This document shows positions 1 through 11,800 of a DNA stretch of 64,000 nucleotides, piece after piece. Within the stretch, counting starts at the first letter, position 1. Every line of letters starts with the position of its first letter. Source of the stretch: Anagrus nilaparvatae (taxonomy: Eukaryota > Arthropoda > Insecta > Hymenoptera > Mymaridae); NCBI GenBank assembly GCA_022575985.1, contig JAKSXM010000272.1:8308001-8372000 (forward strand), in the 5' to 3' direction. Below the pieces are notes generated by a model, which did not search any database, was not told the DNA's origin, and saw only the letters and a program-made list of their open reading frames with translations. Both the position numbers and the translations under genes were made by a program.

Positions 1-451
1 TTTTTATTAACTCGGAAAATAAACCAAGATTGCATGGAAAATTCTTAATTAAAAAATTAACAGATTAGTAAATGCTGAGTTATGTTGAGTTTCTTATGTA
101 AAAACTAAGTAATGTATAAAATCATTTTTGATAATTTTACTTTAAAACGTCTGTCTTATATATCTCAGAAATTAAATTTTATTAACGAGATAATATAGCG
201 ATAATATATAATATAGCGCCATCTAGATGTTGAAAAATAAATAAAAATAAAGATTATTATTTAATAATATTGCAATATAACGACGATTATACGTAGTACA
301 AATTCTTTAAATTTCAACAAACACGCTCTAAAATTTGAAAACTAGTTGCTATACTAGAAGCTTCTTGTATCATGAAGACATAAGTAAAAAAAAAAAAATT
401 GAAAGAAAGAAATTAAACGTAATGTATAAAAGAACGTATTTACCATGTTAA

Positions 452-1023
452 GGAGTCTGTTGTGGTAATAAGTGCGCGTAAGTATTACAGCTAAATTTTG
501 GCACAGAAATAGTCAAGATCAAAAGATACCCAATTTTGTATCCTAATTTTTTTGGCCGCAGATTCTGAAAAACGTTGTGGGTCTACAAAGTTGGACAATC
601 AAAAAAAAAAAAAAAAACTGAAAATATGATACCTAGAAATAGCCTATATTTTTAGATTAGGTCAAAATATACTAGGTTTATATTTTCCATTTTTCGGTAG
701 TTTTGTTCTGGAGGGGCACGTCGGGCCATTAAAGACCTTCCGTTTATCCGCGCTCAAAATCATGTATACAATAAAACAAAAGCGCGGGTAAAGCAGGTCT
801 TCAATGGTCCGACAGGCCCCTCCAGAACCAAAATATGGAAAAATGTTAAATATAAACTTAGTATGTTTTTGTCTAATCTAAAAATCTAGGCTATTCCGGG
901 GTATCACACTTTGGCGAGGACAAAAAAATTTTCCACAGAAGGTGAGTATATTTTAATCTTGACTATTTTTTTGAAAAAACTCAGCACTAATACTCACACG
1001 CACTTATTACCATAGCAGGCTCC
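452..1023. mobile_element. Non-autonomous inverted-repeat element (PIF/Harbinger-like MITE)
   Basis: The outer ends are inverted copies: GGAGTCTGTTGTGGTAATAA at the left matches the right end GGAGCCTGCTATGGTAATAA read on the minus strand. The element is flanked by TAA on both sides (449-451 and 1024-1026), the TWA-type duplication used by PIF/Harbinger transposons. The arms continue inward for most of the element and meet in a GC-rich hairpin at about 728-832 (CCGTTTATCCGCGCT opposite AGCGCGGGTAAAGCAGG). No reading frame is present. Superfamily assignment rests on the 3-bp duplication only. Confidence 0.72.
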
Positions 1024-1899
1024 TAAACTGATGTACAGACATAGACCTTAAAAAATAAAAGAAAGTATAATACGTATAAAAAAATTATATATTATTTAAC
1101 AGAGAAAATAAAGGGTTAAGATATATATGTGTGAATACCTTCATATATACATGTGTATATTCAATATATTTTTTAAAGAGTCGGAAGAAACTTATAATTA
1201 CAAGGCGCGAACTCGTTTAAAACGGCATATCGTATATTAAGGTATACATTATTATATTATATTATGTATAACGTTATGAAAATTCATATACGTTTTGTTT
1301 TTAAGCTAAATTTAAATGTCTTTTTGTGTTTGTATTTAATGACATTTTAAAAATATATTTTTATAGTGATTAATAATACTTTCTTTTTTTTTTTTTTTAA
1401 TAACATTATTTTTTTGAAGTCTGGGTGCAAAACTTAGTCATTTATAAGAAAATAATATTTCTGAAATTCGAATTTATTAAGTGGGGCTATGTAAGGTAAA
1501 TGTTTGGTCTTGTATGTAACTGATCACAGCATATAAATGCACAATTTTTAGGATCTATTTTTTTCGTGATTTTGGGTAATTAAAAGTATTCAATAATATA
1601 AAATCCTTATTAATAACCCTGCTGGTACTCCATTAAAAAAAAAATAACATAAAAGCAACAGGATTTCTAGGGTTTAAAATTCTGGCCAAAATTTGTAAGA
1701 CTATAGTTTTTTCTTTAATTGAATTAATTTTTGGAAATTTTTTCACTTCTAAATTATTTCTGAAACACAGTACCAAAAAAAATATAAAACAATGAAATTT
1801 CATAAAATTAAAAACATGAAAAATTTGGGATTCTACTGAGCTCAAATTGAATTTAATGGCTACAGAAATCAGTCCATATTATTTTTTTTTAAAGTAACT

Positions 1900-2075
1900 A
1901 AAAATAAGTCGTTTCGACTACTTAAATCTTTCTAATTCAAATTCTCGTTTTTGGCAGCCATTTATGAGTTTTCGCCGTTTTCGGCCTTTCGTGGAAATTA
2001 ATTTTCTTTTTATTGCTGCCGAATGCTTATTTTTGGGTAAAAAATATTTTTCTTATAAAAAATTCCCTTTACAGT
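1900..2075 (+). repeat. Dispersed repeat, copy A
   Basis: Shares an ordered set of blocks with 5830-6000 on the same strand: a TTTTTGGCAGCYATTT core, a GGCCTTT block about 35 bases later, and TTGCTGCCGAATNCTTA. A third copy lies at 49520-49700 in the opposite orientation. Boundaries are approximate and no terminal structure was recognised. Confidence 0.5.
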
Positions 2076-3697
2076 TTGATTCCAGGGTCCATAATTTTAG
2101 GGATGTATTTTAAAAGCTAAAATTAGATGGAAGGGCTTATTCTTAGTTGCAATTTTAGAAAAAAATAGTTTGAACCGATTTTCGCGATTATGGCATCCAA
2201 CTTTGTCCCTTATATGATAAAAAGAGAATTAGCCAAATTCTATAATTGATTTCTGCATTTCATAAAAACAAAAAAAATAAATTAGTATGATTTTCTAAAA
2301 GAATACCTGATTCCAGAAATTTAATATTTTTATAAAAATTGTAGGCATTATTTAAATCTAACTGTACATGATCACGACAAACATATGATTATTTAATCAG
2401 AATGTTACTAATTAAGTTAGTACCAGTGTATCCATGTCAATAGTAGACTAAAACAAAATAAATCAAAGCTTAATATACAAAACTCTTAGCCTCTAAAAAT
2501 ATGACATGTGTTTAAAAAAAAAAAGTAGCTGTAATAAAATATTTACCAAGAATTCTTAACTTTAATTGATCTAAAAAATTCATCGAAAACTCATAAATTT
2601 TAATCTGTCTTCATGCCATACACAAAAAAAGGTCATTAGAGCCTTTTTTCTTAATATTTTTGTAATATTCTTATACTAATAAAATCTTGTTGAAAGTATG
2701 TCGTTTTATTTTTTTGTTGAGTTAGTCAATTTTAAGTTTAAAATAACATAATATAAAATTTTTAGATTAACACTAAAACCCCCCAAAAAAAAAGTTCTCA
2801 TAAATGACAGAGTCATTATAAAAAAGTCAGTCACATCATCATCGTGTGTGGACATTTCAAGAAAGAGGAAGTGTGTTAATAATTTTTTTTAATGCATTTA
2901 AGTGTGATGAAGAGAATAACGATATTAAGATTTTTTTTACAATTTTGCCAAAAAAAAAAAAAAAAATCTTTCATAATTTTTTTGTTCGTAACGATGAAAG
3001 ACTATAAAAAGTAAAAAAATGTATATAAGAGATGAGCATATGATTTAACTTATGAATTATGATATTTGACACAAGCAAAATATAAAAAAAATAAGAAGCA
3101 AAACTAATTTTTAAAATTGTTGTGGTCTTATATGAATGCTTCGTTTTTTTTTCTCATGTTGAGAAGAAACTTTTAATGTTTTGATATAGTAAAGCATACT
3201 TACATAAATTTTTTTTTTAGAGTAGCAGTTATATATTTTTGCAGGAAAAAAGAACTTAAAAAGTTATGTTATTAAAGAATTTGGTTTATGTTTCTTACAA
3301 GAGACCACACGTGTCAATACATATTTAAAATGATATAATATTTTTAAACTTGATATATGAACGATTCTTTCTATATTTTAACAATAATTTTTACAGTTAT
3401 TGATAAATCTATAAAATTTTGAAGTGCTTAAGCGCTACTGAAATGTTTGATTACTACCCCAAAATTTTTTAAATGTCGTTCTCCGGAATATGTATATAAT
3501 TGTCATCTTTATTTTTAATTTTTAAAGAAAAGTGAGAAAGAATCACTCATGTATAAATTGCTTAATTATCTTATTTAACGATTGGGTAATATCTCTTAAA
3601 AATTTTATATAACACTTGAAATTTCCTTAAATTTTATCAATTTAGCTTGTTGATAAATTTTATGAATAAGTTATTCTGTACAAAATTCAATAACTGA

Positions 3698-4200
3698 CAA
3701 GAGGAGTGTAAGAGTTGGATCTGTCACAGATCTGTCTGTGGCGCCACTTGGCGGAGTGTTTTCTTATGTTGAAAAAACACTCCGCATACCTATCGATCTC
3801 ATAGGCCTTCTGGACCTAAAACAGATAATCTTAATGTTAACAAACGGGATTTTTAGGTTTTTTTTCCGTATAAAGCTGTCACCTTTTGTGTCTAATTTGG
3901 CCAAAATTGGTCTTTTGGTTTATTAGATATCATAATTAGTGATAAAAAAATTCAGTTTACGGTGTTTAAAATTAGACACTTACAAAATAAAAATGAGACC
4001 AACCAGAAGTTCTTTGACTGATTTTAAGGTGACTGCGTTATAAGATTTAAAAATCAAATTTATTAACGTTGTGGATCGCTGTTTCAGGCCCAGAAGGGCC
4101 TATAATATTAAACTGTAAGTATAGGGAGTTTTTTTACATTAAAAAACGCTCCACCAAGTGGAATTGAAATTTGACAGTTTCAACTCGTATACTCCCCTTG
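3698..4200. mobile_element. Foldback inverted-repeat element, about 0.5 kb
   Basis: The left arm (from CAAGAGGAGTGTAAGAGTT) and the right arm read on the minus strand (CAAGGGGAGTATACGAGTT) are diverged inverted copies. Further matching blocks include CCACTTGGYGGAG, the TAGGCC-TTCTGG block, and the stretch around the pair AAGCTGTCACCTT/ACGCAGTCACCTT. The arms cover nearly the whole element. No clean target-site duplication was seen. The 62-codon frame inside it is fortuitous. Confidence 0.62.
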
Positions 4201-5769
4201 AAAATATTGTAAAAAGAGTTTTTTACGTATAAAGCGAAGATGTAAAAATTTAAGGCAATATCTCGGGCAGCATATATGTTTCTCCAAAAACTACGATTTA
4301 GTCATTTATCAAAACAACAAATTTTTTTGCTTGTGGTTTATCTAGAATTTTGTACATAAGAAGACTGTTATCATACACTCGGGTTTTTCCCATTTAATCG
4401 TTTATTTTAAATTTTGTTCATTTGTTGTGAGATAAATTTAATTAATTTAATGAGACTTCTTAGTAGATTCCTGGATTATTTATCAGGAGATAATTAAATT
4501 TTTTATAAAATTTGTAATTTTTTACAGTTTAGTGCTACTATTTTACCGACTCTTATTTGTCAAAAATTTCATATTTTAACGATATGGTTTTTAAATTGTA
4601 AAAACTAGGCTGCATTACTTCAAATTTGGTATACCAACGAAATACGAAATCAAAAATTAAAAAAAAAAACTAATTTACGTAAAACAGTAAATTTTGAAAA
4701 AGAATTTTTAGTAATTTTAATGTTCCTGCAACAGTTTCATCATGAAAAAAATTTAATCGTAAAATTTCTCGAACACCAAAATACAAAATCTAGCAAAACA
4801 ATAAAATTTGTTTTTTTATTTCATTTAACAAGAAAAACATCACAGAAGAAGAATTAAAATTACAAAATTTAAATATTTTGTTGAAATAATAAAATCATAT
4901 AAATTTTAACAAATAAATTTTGAAAATTTTAGGTAATCAACAAAAGTGTTATTTTTAATTATATTGTGATTCTCATTAACATCTAAAACTATGAATTCTA
5001 AGAGAAACAATTAAATTTAAATATAAAAGTGATATACCTCCCAACTAGTTTTCAAAAAATTTTTCAAATTATAACATTAAAAATATTTTATTAAAGAAAT
5101 ATTATACCGGAAAAGAAAAAAAAAAAATTTTTTTTTGTAACTTGGTAATTACCGAAACATTTCTTCGCACCTCATTATTATCATTAACACCATAACAGCT
5201 TTCTTAAAGCTTTTTATATTCATTCATTATTTAGATACATCAAGGACAAAAATATAAAAATTTTTTTATTTTACGATGGTGGCGCTTTTAAAAATATTTT
5301 TTTATTTTTTTAGAGACCACCCGGTAAATACGTTTTTATAATATAGATCATTTTTTTTTATTTGAAAGTTGATCTTTAATATACTTCTCAAATAATATAT
5401 GAGATCTTAAGAAAAAAAGAAAAACTTATTTTAGTAATCCTAGGGATTTTTTATGTAGGTTAGAAAAAGATAAAAAAAATTTTTTTTAAGTGTTGTATCG
5501 TCAAGTCAATTTAAAGCGGATTTTCTTCAAAGGGTATGAAGCGCGAGAAATATTACACTTTTAAGTATTATTTTGTTAAGTAATATCTTTTTGTGTGATC
5601 GGGGTGAAGACGAATTATTTTGAAGGTGCGAAGTAAAGAAGGAAGTATCTTAAAATTTTTAATATTATATTTATATCCTGTTATTATAAATATTAATCAT
5701 TCTTAAGAAATTTTTTGGCCAGAAACTGTTTTTAATTTTGAAACTTTTCTTGTATTTTATTTATTTTTT

Positions 5770-6000
5770 TAGGAATTCCACGCCATTTGAGCTGGTGTGT
5801 CTTTAAAATCGGACCTGACTATTTATTCGTATATAACCAAAAGTTAGCCCTTTTAATTACTTTTAGTTTTCTAAATTCGGTTCTTAATTTTTGGCAGCTA
5901 TTTTTGTGTTTTTGGCCTTTTTTAGTAAAGTGATTAGCATTTTTTTTATTTTTGCTGCCGAATTCTTACTTTATTTACTATTTAAAAATATTTTCTTTTT
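5770..6000 (+). repeat. Dispersed repeat, copy B
   Basis: Same block order as the repeat at 1900-2075, and similar further upstream to the minus-strand copy at 49520-49700 (the CTTAAAATYGG block before the GGTTCT-AATTTTTGGCAGC core). Probably an interspersed element of unknown class. Confidence 0.5.
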
Positions 6001-7061
6001 AGGTACGATATTTTAAATGTTTTTTAGGCTGCTGATCAAGGGTTTTGACGTTTTTCCCCAGAAATATACGAAAAACGATTAAACTACATCGAAAAAAAAA
6101 AATCCACTTATGGCTAGCGGAATTTTTCTTTTATGCTGAATAAGTTGTAAATTACTTGAAATGTAAAGGAAACTATAAAAAAAAATTTCACTCATTTTGA
6201 GCCAAAGAAAAATTCTTAAATAGAAAGAAATTTATTTTCTTAATTTCTTTTGCATTTTAAGTCTTTTGCAACCTAATCGTTTGATCAGAAAACCAATGTC
6301 TGCTATTCACAAGCCAAATTTCGGTGACCGCAAGTGGAATCTTTTCACTTACAACAAGTCGATTTTTTTAAAGTAAAACTGCTCTTATAAGGTCATTTTT
6401 TTAGAGATACATTAGAAATATCCAGAACATCCTTAAATTAGTAAAAAATATCCTATTTCAGGGATTTCTTGGTGAAATTTGCAAACGAGGTAAAAAAAAC
6501 CTATAACATTTTTTTCAAGTCGTTTATCCAGAATCATCAACACCTTTAAATTATTAAAAAGCCTCGTTAATTACCTAAATAAGAGTTTTTGCTAATTAAA
6601 CATTTTTCTGTGTATATTCAAAGAGCGAAAACTCGAAATTAAAGATCAGTGACCGTATAAACACCTATGGTGCACAGATAATAATATCTTCAAGCTTTAG
6701 AAAAAAAGTTGAAAAAGCTTATTCCTAAGAGTTCAGAAATTTTTTCCTATACATTTGTGAGTGGATTTCTGAAAGCTATTTTACAAATATACACTGATAT
6801 TACAAATTAACGTGTTCAATATAATGAATCAGGTTTTACAGCGCACAAAAAATTACAAGATACTTCTCAGCAACGAATATATTTGTAACAAATAAAATGA
6901 AATAATTTGTTTATATATAATTAAAAAACATATAAATTATTATATAGAATAAAAAACAAAATAACACTCAAGTATTGAAGACCACACGCATTCTTTTAAA
7001 TATTAATATTCCTCAAGCTTAATACTTAAGGATCTGAAACGACTATCATGAAATATGATAA

Positions 7062-7105
7062 TGTCGACGAGACGCGGCGACGAGGCGCGACGCTTACGCG
7101 CGCGT
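7062..7105. other. CpG-dense micro-island in an AT-rich intron
   Basis: About 44 bases with repeated CG dinucleotides (GTCGACGAGACGCGGCGACG and the following GAGGCGCGACGCTTACGCGCGCG), directly followed by an (AT)n run. The composition is sharply different from the surrounding sequence. Function unknown. Confidence 0.5.
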
Positions 7106-8686
7106 ATATATATATATATGATGTGCAAATATATATTCGCGAAAAATAACGATGTGTAAGCGTGACTGTTTTGTTCGTAAATAAAAAAAAAATTTTTTTG
7201 TTTGTTAGCAGTGTCATAAATTTGCTAAGATTTATGATATAGAAAATGTATAGATTATATTATTGTACAATAAAAGAGTAATTTTTTTTTTTTAAACTAC
7301 ACTTTTGTAATTTACTAAAGAAAGTTATATTTTTTGAATAAAAAAGGGCTGCGTAACATAATTGAGTGTATATTATGTCTTTTTTATTATTTTTAAATTT
7401 TTTAATATTTTGATGTCTTTGTAGTACGTAAGATTAGCCATAAAATAACTTTTTTTAAAAATGCTGTTAAGAAAAGAAATTTTTTTTTTTACAGTAGCTT
7501 ATTATTTTTAAATTATCTTGATTTATTAATACTTTTTTGCAAAAAAATATTTTTTTTATACTCATTTATGACATGTTTAATTATTTTAAGTAATAGTAGT
7601 AATACTTTTTTTTAATTTATGTATATGGGATGTTTCAGGTGATTTAGATATTTTTTGGGTTTACTGGCCACTCGAGTTTGTGCTCAGAATAGGGTTTCAA
7701 TTGGTACGCACTTGTTGATAATTATTTTGGAATTAGAATACTAATTTCGTTAAGTTAGTCTTTATTTAATTTTATTTTGAGTATTTACGCCTTTCAAATA
7801 TAAAAAAAATAATAATTTAAAATGATAGTTTTGATCAATGCCTTAGGAGGATCGAATTTTCACTTTTATGAATTTTCAGAGCAAACAATTTGCGACGAAT
7901 CCTGAATCATAGCAAAATTATCTGATTCAATATAAAACTTTCATTGACCTAATAATGTTTAATTATACATTTGGTGGACAAAATCAATTATTTATTTTTA
8001 TATATCAATTTTCGTATATTTTTAACCAAAAGATACACAGAAACAAAATTTTAAAAACAATTAATAGGTATATCATTTTCAAAATGAAGCAAACTCAAAA
8101 AATAATTTTTGATCTGTATAAATTCCAAAATTTTTGATCAAAATATTTAAAAATGGAACCACCGTTAAAATTAGAATGTTATTACTTTTAAAAATTACCG
8201 TAGATTAGCTCATATATATGTTTATTTCATTTTAAAATTATAATTAATTATTAATTATTGCCAAAATAAAATATCGAATTATTGCTTTTATTAATTTATT
8301 AAAAATTTGAATAAACAATAATTTACGACTGTAAGTAATATGAAAATCAGGTGCACTTATTATTTAAAATGATTTTAATAATCTTTTCATAAATAATGTA
8401 ATTTTTTTTGAAAGTGAAATTTTTTTTACTTAAGTAATAAAACGTCAAGTGATGCGTATTAAATAAAAATAAAAAAGTGAAACGCGATGTTTCACATAAT
8501 ACATGACATATTTCAGGTGATATGTTACAGTCGTCGGAAATACGGTAGCTAAACTCAAAATTAAAGGGACGGCATCAGTTAATAATAATAAGTAAGTGAG
8601 GCAAAAAAAATAAAAAGAAGATGAAAAAGATGCGTGAAGAATATATAAAAAAAAAGGTATAAATAAAATAAAAATAAAAAACTTAC

Positions 8687-8851
8687 AAGCTGGTTCTGAT
8701 AGGCGGTGACAGCAGTGAATATGGCTTCAGGGAATACAAAAGTTTTGTGTGGCTCACGTTCTAAATCTTCTATTGGATCACAGTTACCTGAATCTGGCCT
8801 TTTTACTAAATGAATACGTGGTTGATATTTATGCATCGAATTTAATACCAA
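8687..8851 (-). CDS. mid/H15-like: Tbx20/midline-like exon 4 (distal T-box)
   Basis: Fifty-five codons, phase 0 at both ends, residues 352-406. It begins [12 protein letters not shown], holds a short insect-type variable loop ([11 protein letters not shown]), and ends T-F-V-F-P-E, then [11 protein letters not shown]. The acceptor is TTTTTCAG at 8852 and the donor is CTT|GTAAGT at 8686. The first codon is TTG at a splice junction, not a translation start. The next exon, expected to begin I-T-K-L-K-I-D-S-N-P-F, was not seen between 1 and 8686. Confidence 0.95.
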
Positions 8852-11800
8852 CTGAAAAATAAAATATTCATAAATTTAACATTTTTTTAAATTGATTTCA
8901 TAAAGATTTAATTATTATTTTGAAGTTAAATTATAAGGTGCTATACTTTATAAATATATAATTTTTTTTATCAAAATTTGTATTTTATAAAGGGAATTTT
9001 ATTTTAAAATTTTAATTACATATGTATCACTTTTTTCTGTGCAACTGGTATTTTTTTTTTTAAGAAATTGAATTTTTTTATGCAAAAACTTTAATTATTG
9101 AACACAAAAGTTATGGTTCGTCACTTTGAGGAGGGACTATAATTCGTTAAGTCGAATTTCGATTTTTTCTGTTTTAAGCACCTTTTAATACATGCATCTC
9201 AAACCTTTTTCTTCTCAATGGCCCAATACACTTAAGTACTTTCCGAGCAAACAATTTAGACTACTTTTCTGACCGTTGCATGTTAAAGTCTATTTTTTGA
9301 TTTTGTTTTTTTTTTAAACTAAGATATTTTAAAAATAATTTAGGTCGATTATAGCATCCAAAATATTATTGTTTCAATTTCTTTGAGAAACCGTAAAAAT
9401 TAATTTTAAAATTAATTCACGGTTTAATTAAAATTATTGTTTTTTAAAATAATAATAATTATTATTTTTCAATTTCTTTAATTAATTTAAGATATTTATA
9501 ATTAATCATTCAAAATATCCGACTACACTGCATAAACGCGACCACTTGTATTATACAAGCCATGTATTATATACGCCTATTCAACAAGCGCGAAAAGTGA
9601 TATAGAATTCATTAACGTGAAAGTGCAAGTATAAAATTTCTTTTTTTACAAATAGAAGTCTGAAGAACAAACAGAAAAATTAAGATTTTGCAATAAAACT
9701 TTTCCAGTATAATAAGTTTCAAATATATTTGGCTAAACAGTAAAATAATAAATTATTTTTTTAAAATATTTTCTAAATAAACTTTAGATGCCTTTGATTT
9801 CTTATATATCCTTATAAATCCATTTCGTTTGCGAGAAACCAAAGAATAATATTATGCACCACTTTGAGATATCAAGTGTTACAGTTGAGGGTGAATTTAG
9901 ATGGAGCAAAAAAATCTTAGAAGTTACCGCGTGAAAATTTGAATTCAAAATTAAAATATCGATTAAAATTAATTTTCAATTAATAAGATTAATAAGATAA
10001 TTATATTATTAAGTTAACAAAATATGTTAAAATTTCTGATGTGCAATTTTTACATTTTATTATATTCTTATACGAAAAATGACTCATTACTGAAATTTAA
10101 ATTTAAAAAAACCGCGTCTTGTAAGCATCGAAAATCTCTCCATTTAAATTCACCCTGAGTATTAGTTGTTTTGAAAAAAGTTTTTCAAATAAAACTATTA
10201 AAATTAAATCATCAGAAATTTGAATAATTAATAAAAACGTATCAATAATAATCAATTGTTTAAAAATTCAATAAAAATAATAAATTTTGTATAAAACTAT
10301 TTTGGTGATGATTTTTATTATAATATTTGAATGAATCATAAAATTTATTTCTGTACGGTATAAAAAAAATGTTATTTTCTAAAATTTTTGTGGTCAATTT
10401 CTCCATGGTTTAATTATCTCCAAATTATCATAATTCTTATAATTAAAATGCTATTAATTTTAAATATTTTATTGATTTGAAATAAAAAAAAATTTATGTA
10501 CACAAAAGAATTTTATTTAATATTGAATATCAGTATTTTTTTTATATACTGACGCCGACGATTTATTTTAATATTGTACAAATAAGTAAATATTAATTTG
10601 AAAAATACTAATTTTTGGAAATCATATTTTTAAAATCGGTTCTATTAAATAAATCAATTTCTCCATGTTGAAAAAAAATCCGCACTTGCCGCAAGCGGAA
10701 ATATTCCGGAATACCGAACAATTTCGCTAACGACAAACGAATTTTTTTTCAGTGTATTTAAGATTTTGTTTAAAAAATAAAATCCTCTACAATTTACTAT
10801 CAACCATTTATTAATGGTAAATTTAACAATTCCGCAATTTTTAAAACTTATATTTTTGCGAATAAATTAATAAATTTTTTACAACTTAATCATATTTTCA
10901 ATTAATTACTTAATTTATTGTTATATTTTTTAATTACTTATAGCAAAAAAATACAACCTAATTATGTATAAATTATCATAAATAAAAATTTTTTATTCAA
11001 ACAAAAAAAAAATCAGTAGCTTTAAAAGCTTTGTATAATGACTCACTATTATTTACCTTTTTTTTTTTTAATATTAAAAACTCATTTTCTCATATAATTT
11101 AAATTTAATGATCAATACTCGTATAATTAATTAAATATTCTGTGGTTTTTCTCGCTCCATAAAAATTTTTTTTTTATTTATTCACATAAATTAAATCCTA
11201 AAACATTTTTTTTTTTTGTTACTTTATAGAATTACTCATTTTATGTATTCGTAATAATAATAAAAAAATGAGAATCCTAAGAAAAAAAAAATTTATAAAT
11301 TATTCAAGTGATTTTTATCTTGTTATTCACTTAATATGTGAACGTTTTTATTTTTAAGGTAAAAAAAAAATTTTTTAAATTATATTCTTATAATACGACA
11401 TGTTAAACTATTAAAATTGTATATGAGTTGTTTTATTGCAAAATATGGCTTGAGTTGCTTAACCTGATTAACCTCGGTAGCCTGTCACTAAAATATAGGT
11501 TTTTATGGGATAACTAAAAAATAGTATGTAAAAAATTAATCTATTTGTTTGAATTTATTTATTCATTTATTTGCTATAAAAGTTTTTGAATTTAAAATTT
11601 TGCTAAAAAAGGGCCAAAATTCACAAATTAGTATTAAAATATGCACTGTTAAAATTAACTCTTTTAAACGGACAAAAGTGATAGTTTATTCGCGAAAAAT
11701 GAGTAAATTTACGAAAATTTACGTTTTTCTCTTAAATTGAAATAAAACCTAAAAAAGAAAAGGTCAACATTGTTAACTCAACAACAAATTTTTTTCATCC

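Larger units (their letters stand above)
1..8686. other. Intron 4 of the T-box gene (open at the left edge), with repeats
   Basis: No coding exon was recognised on either strand. The stretch holds an inverted-repeat element at 452-1023, a second at 3698-4200, two related dispersed repeats at about 1900-2075 and 5830-6000, and a CpG-dense island at 7062-7105 followed by a TA run. The rest is AT-rich with homopolymer A/T tracts. Since the T-box is unfinished at 8687, this must be intron unless the gene is broken. Confidence 0.7.
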
